A stretch of DNA of 6,380 nucleotides from Candidatus Zixiibacteriota bacterium (GTDB lineage: Bacteria > Zixibacteria > MSB-5A5 > GN15 > FEB-12): contig JAHIVM010000469.1 in NCBI GenBank assembly GCA_018816665.1, positions 1 to 6,380 of the forward strand, written 5' to 3'. Positions 5,370-6,380 of this stretch are shown here, one piece after another (within the stretch, counting starts at the first letter, position 1; each line of letters opens with the position of its first letter). The notes beneath the pieces are model-generated. The model was not told where the DNA came from. It saw only the letters and a list, made by a program, of their open reading frames with translations, and made no database searches. The position numbers and the translations under genes were made by a program.

Positions 5370-6380
5370 ATGCGAGTCCTGCCCGTCGTCTTCATTTCCA
5401 TCGCGTGCCTTCTTGCCGCCTGCGCATCAGATGGCCCGTCCAGATTTGATCCGACCACTCCACCCGAGATGTACGAGTATGTTCTGAATGTCGTGGATCA
5501 GAAGAGAGGGTGGACCGAGTCAGGCCTGGCAACAAAGGATCTGTGGCTGCCCTGGTGCTGGTCGGATGACGGCCCGTTGGGCCTGTGCAACGTAACCAAC
5601 AATGGCCGCACCAAAAACGGCGACACGGTGTCATCGATCGTACTGCATACGGACTGCAACGGGCTAAGTCATCTGTCGCAATCGAATTTCGCCACCGCCG
5701 CGATCGATCATGTTCGATCACTCGATCTTGACAGCATTTCCGGACAGGAGATTGCCGCGACTTTCGTGCGTCATGACACACTGTGGCTCGCTGTGCTCAG
5801 CAAGGATCGCGAGCGCCGTGAGATGGCTGTGCTTGCGGGCAAGGATCGCGACAGCAACGGATTCTGGGATGGTCGCGCCACGGTGATTGGGGCGAGTGAT
5901 CTTACGGGCGATGGAATCAAGGAGTTGTTCGTCGGAGTAAAAGCAGGCTACGATCACTATCCGCGTGCCGTGCTGGCCATTGACTGGACCTTAGACACCG
6001 TGCTATGGTCATACTCCGTCTCGGGAACGGTGGGGCCGCAAAACACTTTTCTTGTTGAGGAGGAACACGCTGGACAAAGTCTCCTGATATGTGGAGTCGC
6101 ATCCTCAGGCAACGCAGTTCATCTACCACAGATGAACGACGAGCATTCGTACGTCATTGCCCTGACACTATTGGGAGAACTTGCCTGGCAATATGAGGTT
6201 GGTGAGCAATATACGAATCCGATGCCGTGGCTGATCGACTTTGACAGCACTGATGCACCTGAGATTCTGTGCGGTTGTCGCTACAGTATAGGAAACGAGG
6301 GGCGACAGGGTGGAATCCTGAAGGTGCTGAATATGGATGGACAGCTGATCGACTCGTTGGACCTTGGCGCGGATCGCGCA
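5370..6380 (+). CDS. Lipoprotein with FG-GAP/VCBS-like acidic repeats, probable beta-propeller; C-terminus cut by window edge
   Basis: The frame is open for 337 codons to the right edge. Residues 1-18 form a lipoprotein signal (MRVLPVVFISIACLLAAC) with lipobox LAAC and Cys18. The rest is globular and rich in Asp, Gly and Trp. Two stretches have the acidic loop followed by a hydrophobic strand seen in FG-GAP or integrin-type propeller blades: DLTGDGIKELFVGV (177-190) and DFDSTDAPEILCGC (290-303). Blade-like phrases such as AVLAIDWTLDTVLWSYSV (200-217) and LLGELAWQYEVG (267-278) also recall PQQ-type propellers. ATG 5370 is chosen for AGGA five bases upstream and the signal peptide right after it. 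Proteins like this may bind ligands or be the sensory part of a larger protein; the missing C-terminus would decide. I do not recognise a specific family. Confidence 0.85.
   Translation, partial: MRVLPVVFISIACLLAACASDGPSRFDPTTPPEMYEYVLNVVDQKRGWTESGLATKDLWLPWCWSDDGPLGLCNVTNNGRTKNGDTVSSIVLHTDCNGLSHLSQSNFATAAIDHVRSLDLDSISGQEIAATFVRHDTLWLAVLSKDRERREMAVLAGKDRDSNGFWDGRATVIGASDLTGDGIKELFVGVKAGYDHYPRAVLAIDWTLDTVLWSYSVSGTVGPQNTFLVEEEHAGQSLLICGVASSGNAVHLPQMNDEHSYVIALTLLGELAWQYEVGEQYTNPMPWLIDFDSTDAPEILCGCRYSIGNEGRQGGILKVLNMDGQLIDSLDLGADRA

Noticed and set aside
5392..6129. Minus-strand frames of 129, 79 and 70 codons opposite the right-hand lipoprotein
   Set aside because: The plus-strand frame has a signal peptide, lipobox and repeat motifs and stays open for 337 codons; the minus-strand frames overlap each other in different frames and look like shadows.

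Overview
The window looks like a fragment of a GC-moderate (by eye mid-50s %) Gram-negative-type genome from an uncultured lineage. The best taxonomic hint is the C-terminus of the large protease. It ends in a paired-cysteine, two-repeat dockerin-like module (CC, GNV, VDVGDLT, LIDHLF, then a second VDVGDLT copy and a CP end). As I remember it, this pattern is typical of secreted proteins of candidate phylum Zixibacteria and neighbouring FCB-group lineages. Two lipobox lipoproteins and a Cache-PAS sensor fit a diderm bacterium. The placement is inference, not a search result.

Layout. Three genes run leftwards on the minus strand. In transcription order they are: a small lipoprotein with one carboxypeptidase-regulatory-like beta-sandwich domain (4718-4356); an 815-residue secreted C10 (streptopain-family) cysteine protease with accessory beta-sandwich domains and dockerin repeats (4156-1709); and a membrane sensor with Cache, PAS, PAC and PAS domains, cut by the left edge (1387-1). 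The protease has its own consensus sigma70-type promoter (TTGACA-16-TATAAT, 4312-4285), a leader of about 120 nt, a good ribosome-binding site and an intrinsic terminator (1682-1652). It is therefore probably its own transcription unit. One divergent plus-strand gene (5370 onwards, cut by the right edge) encodes a second lipoprotein, with FG-GAP-like acidic repeats suggesting a beta-propeller.

The most unexplained part is the roughly 590-base gap between the divergent lipoprotein genes (about 4785-5369). It has no convincing protein gene but is dense in perfect or near-perfect inverted repeats. They include a 131-base nested, multibranch-capable element (4799-4929); a 10-bp stem with a UUCG loop (5131-5154); a GC-rich stem followed on the minus strand by TTTTGTTT, like an intrinsic terminator (5194-5151); an 11-bp perfect stem (5215-5250); and an 8-bp perfect stem that buries the Shine-Dalgarno of the plus-strand gene (5340-5363). 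No flanking gene ends in this gap, so a terminator there suggests a short minus-strand non-coding RNA.

How the genes work together is only partly visible. The protease and the small lipoprotein are neighbours on one strand and both are exported, so a functional link is possible but unproven. The Cache-PAS protein is a separate signal-transduction gene whose output domain lies outside the window.
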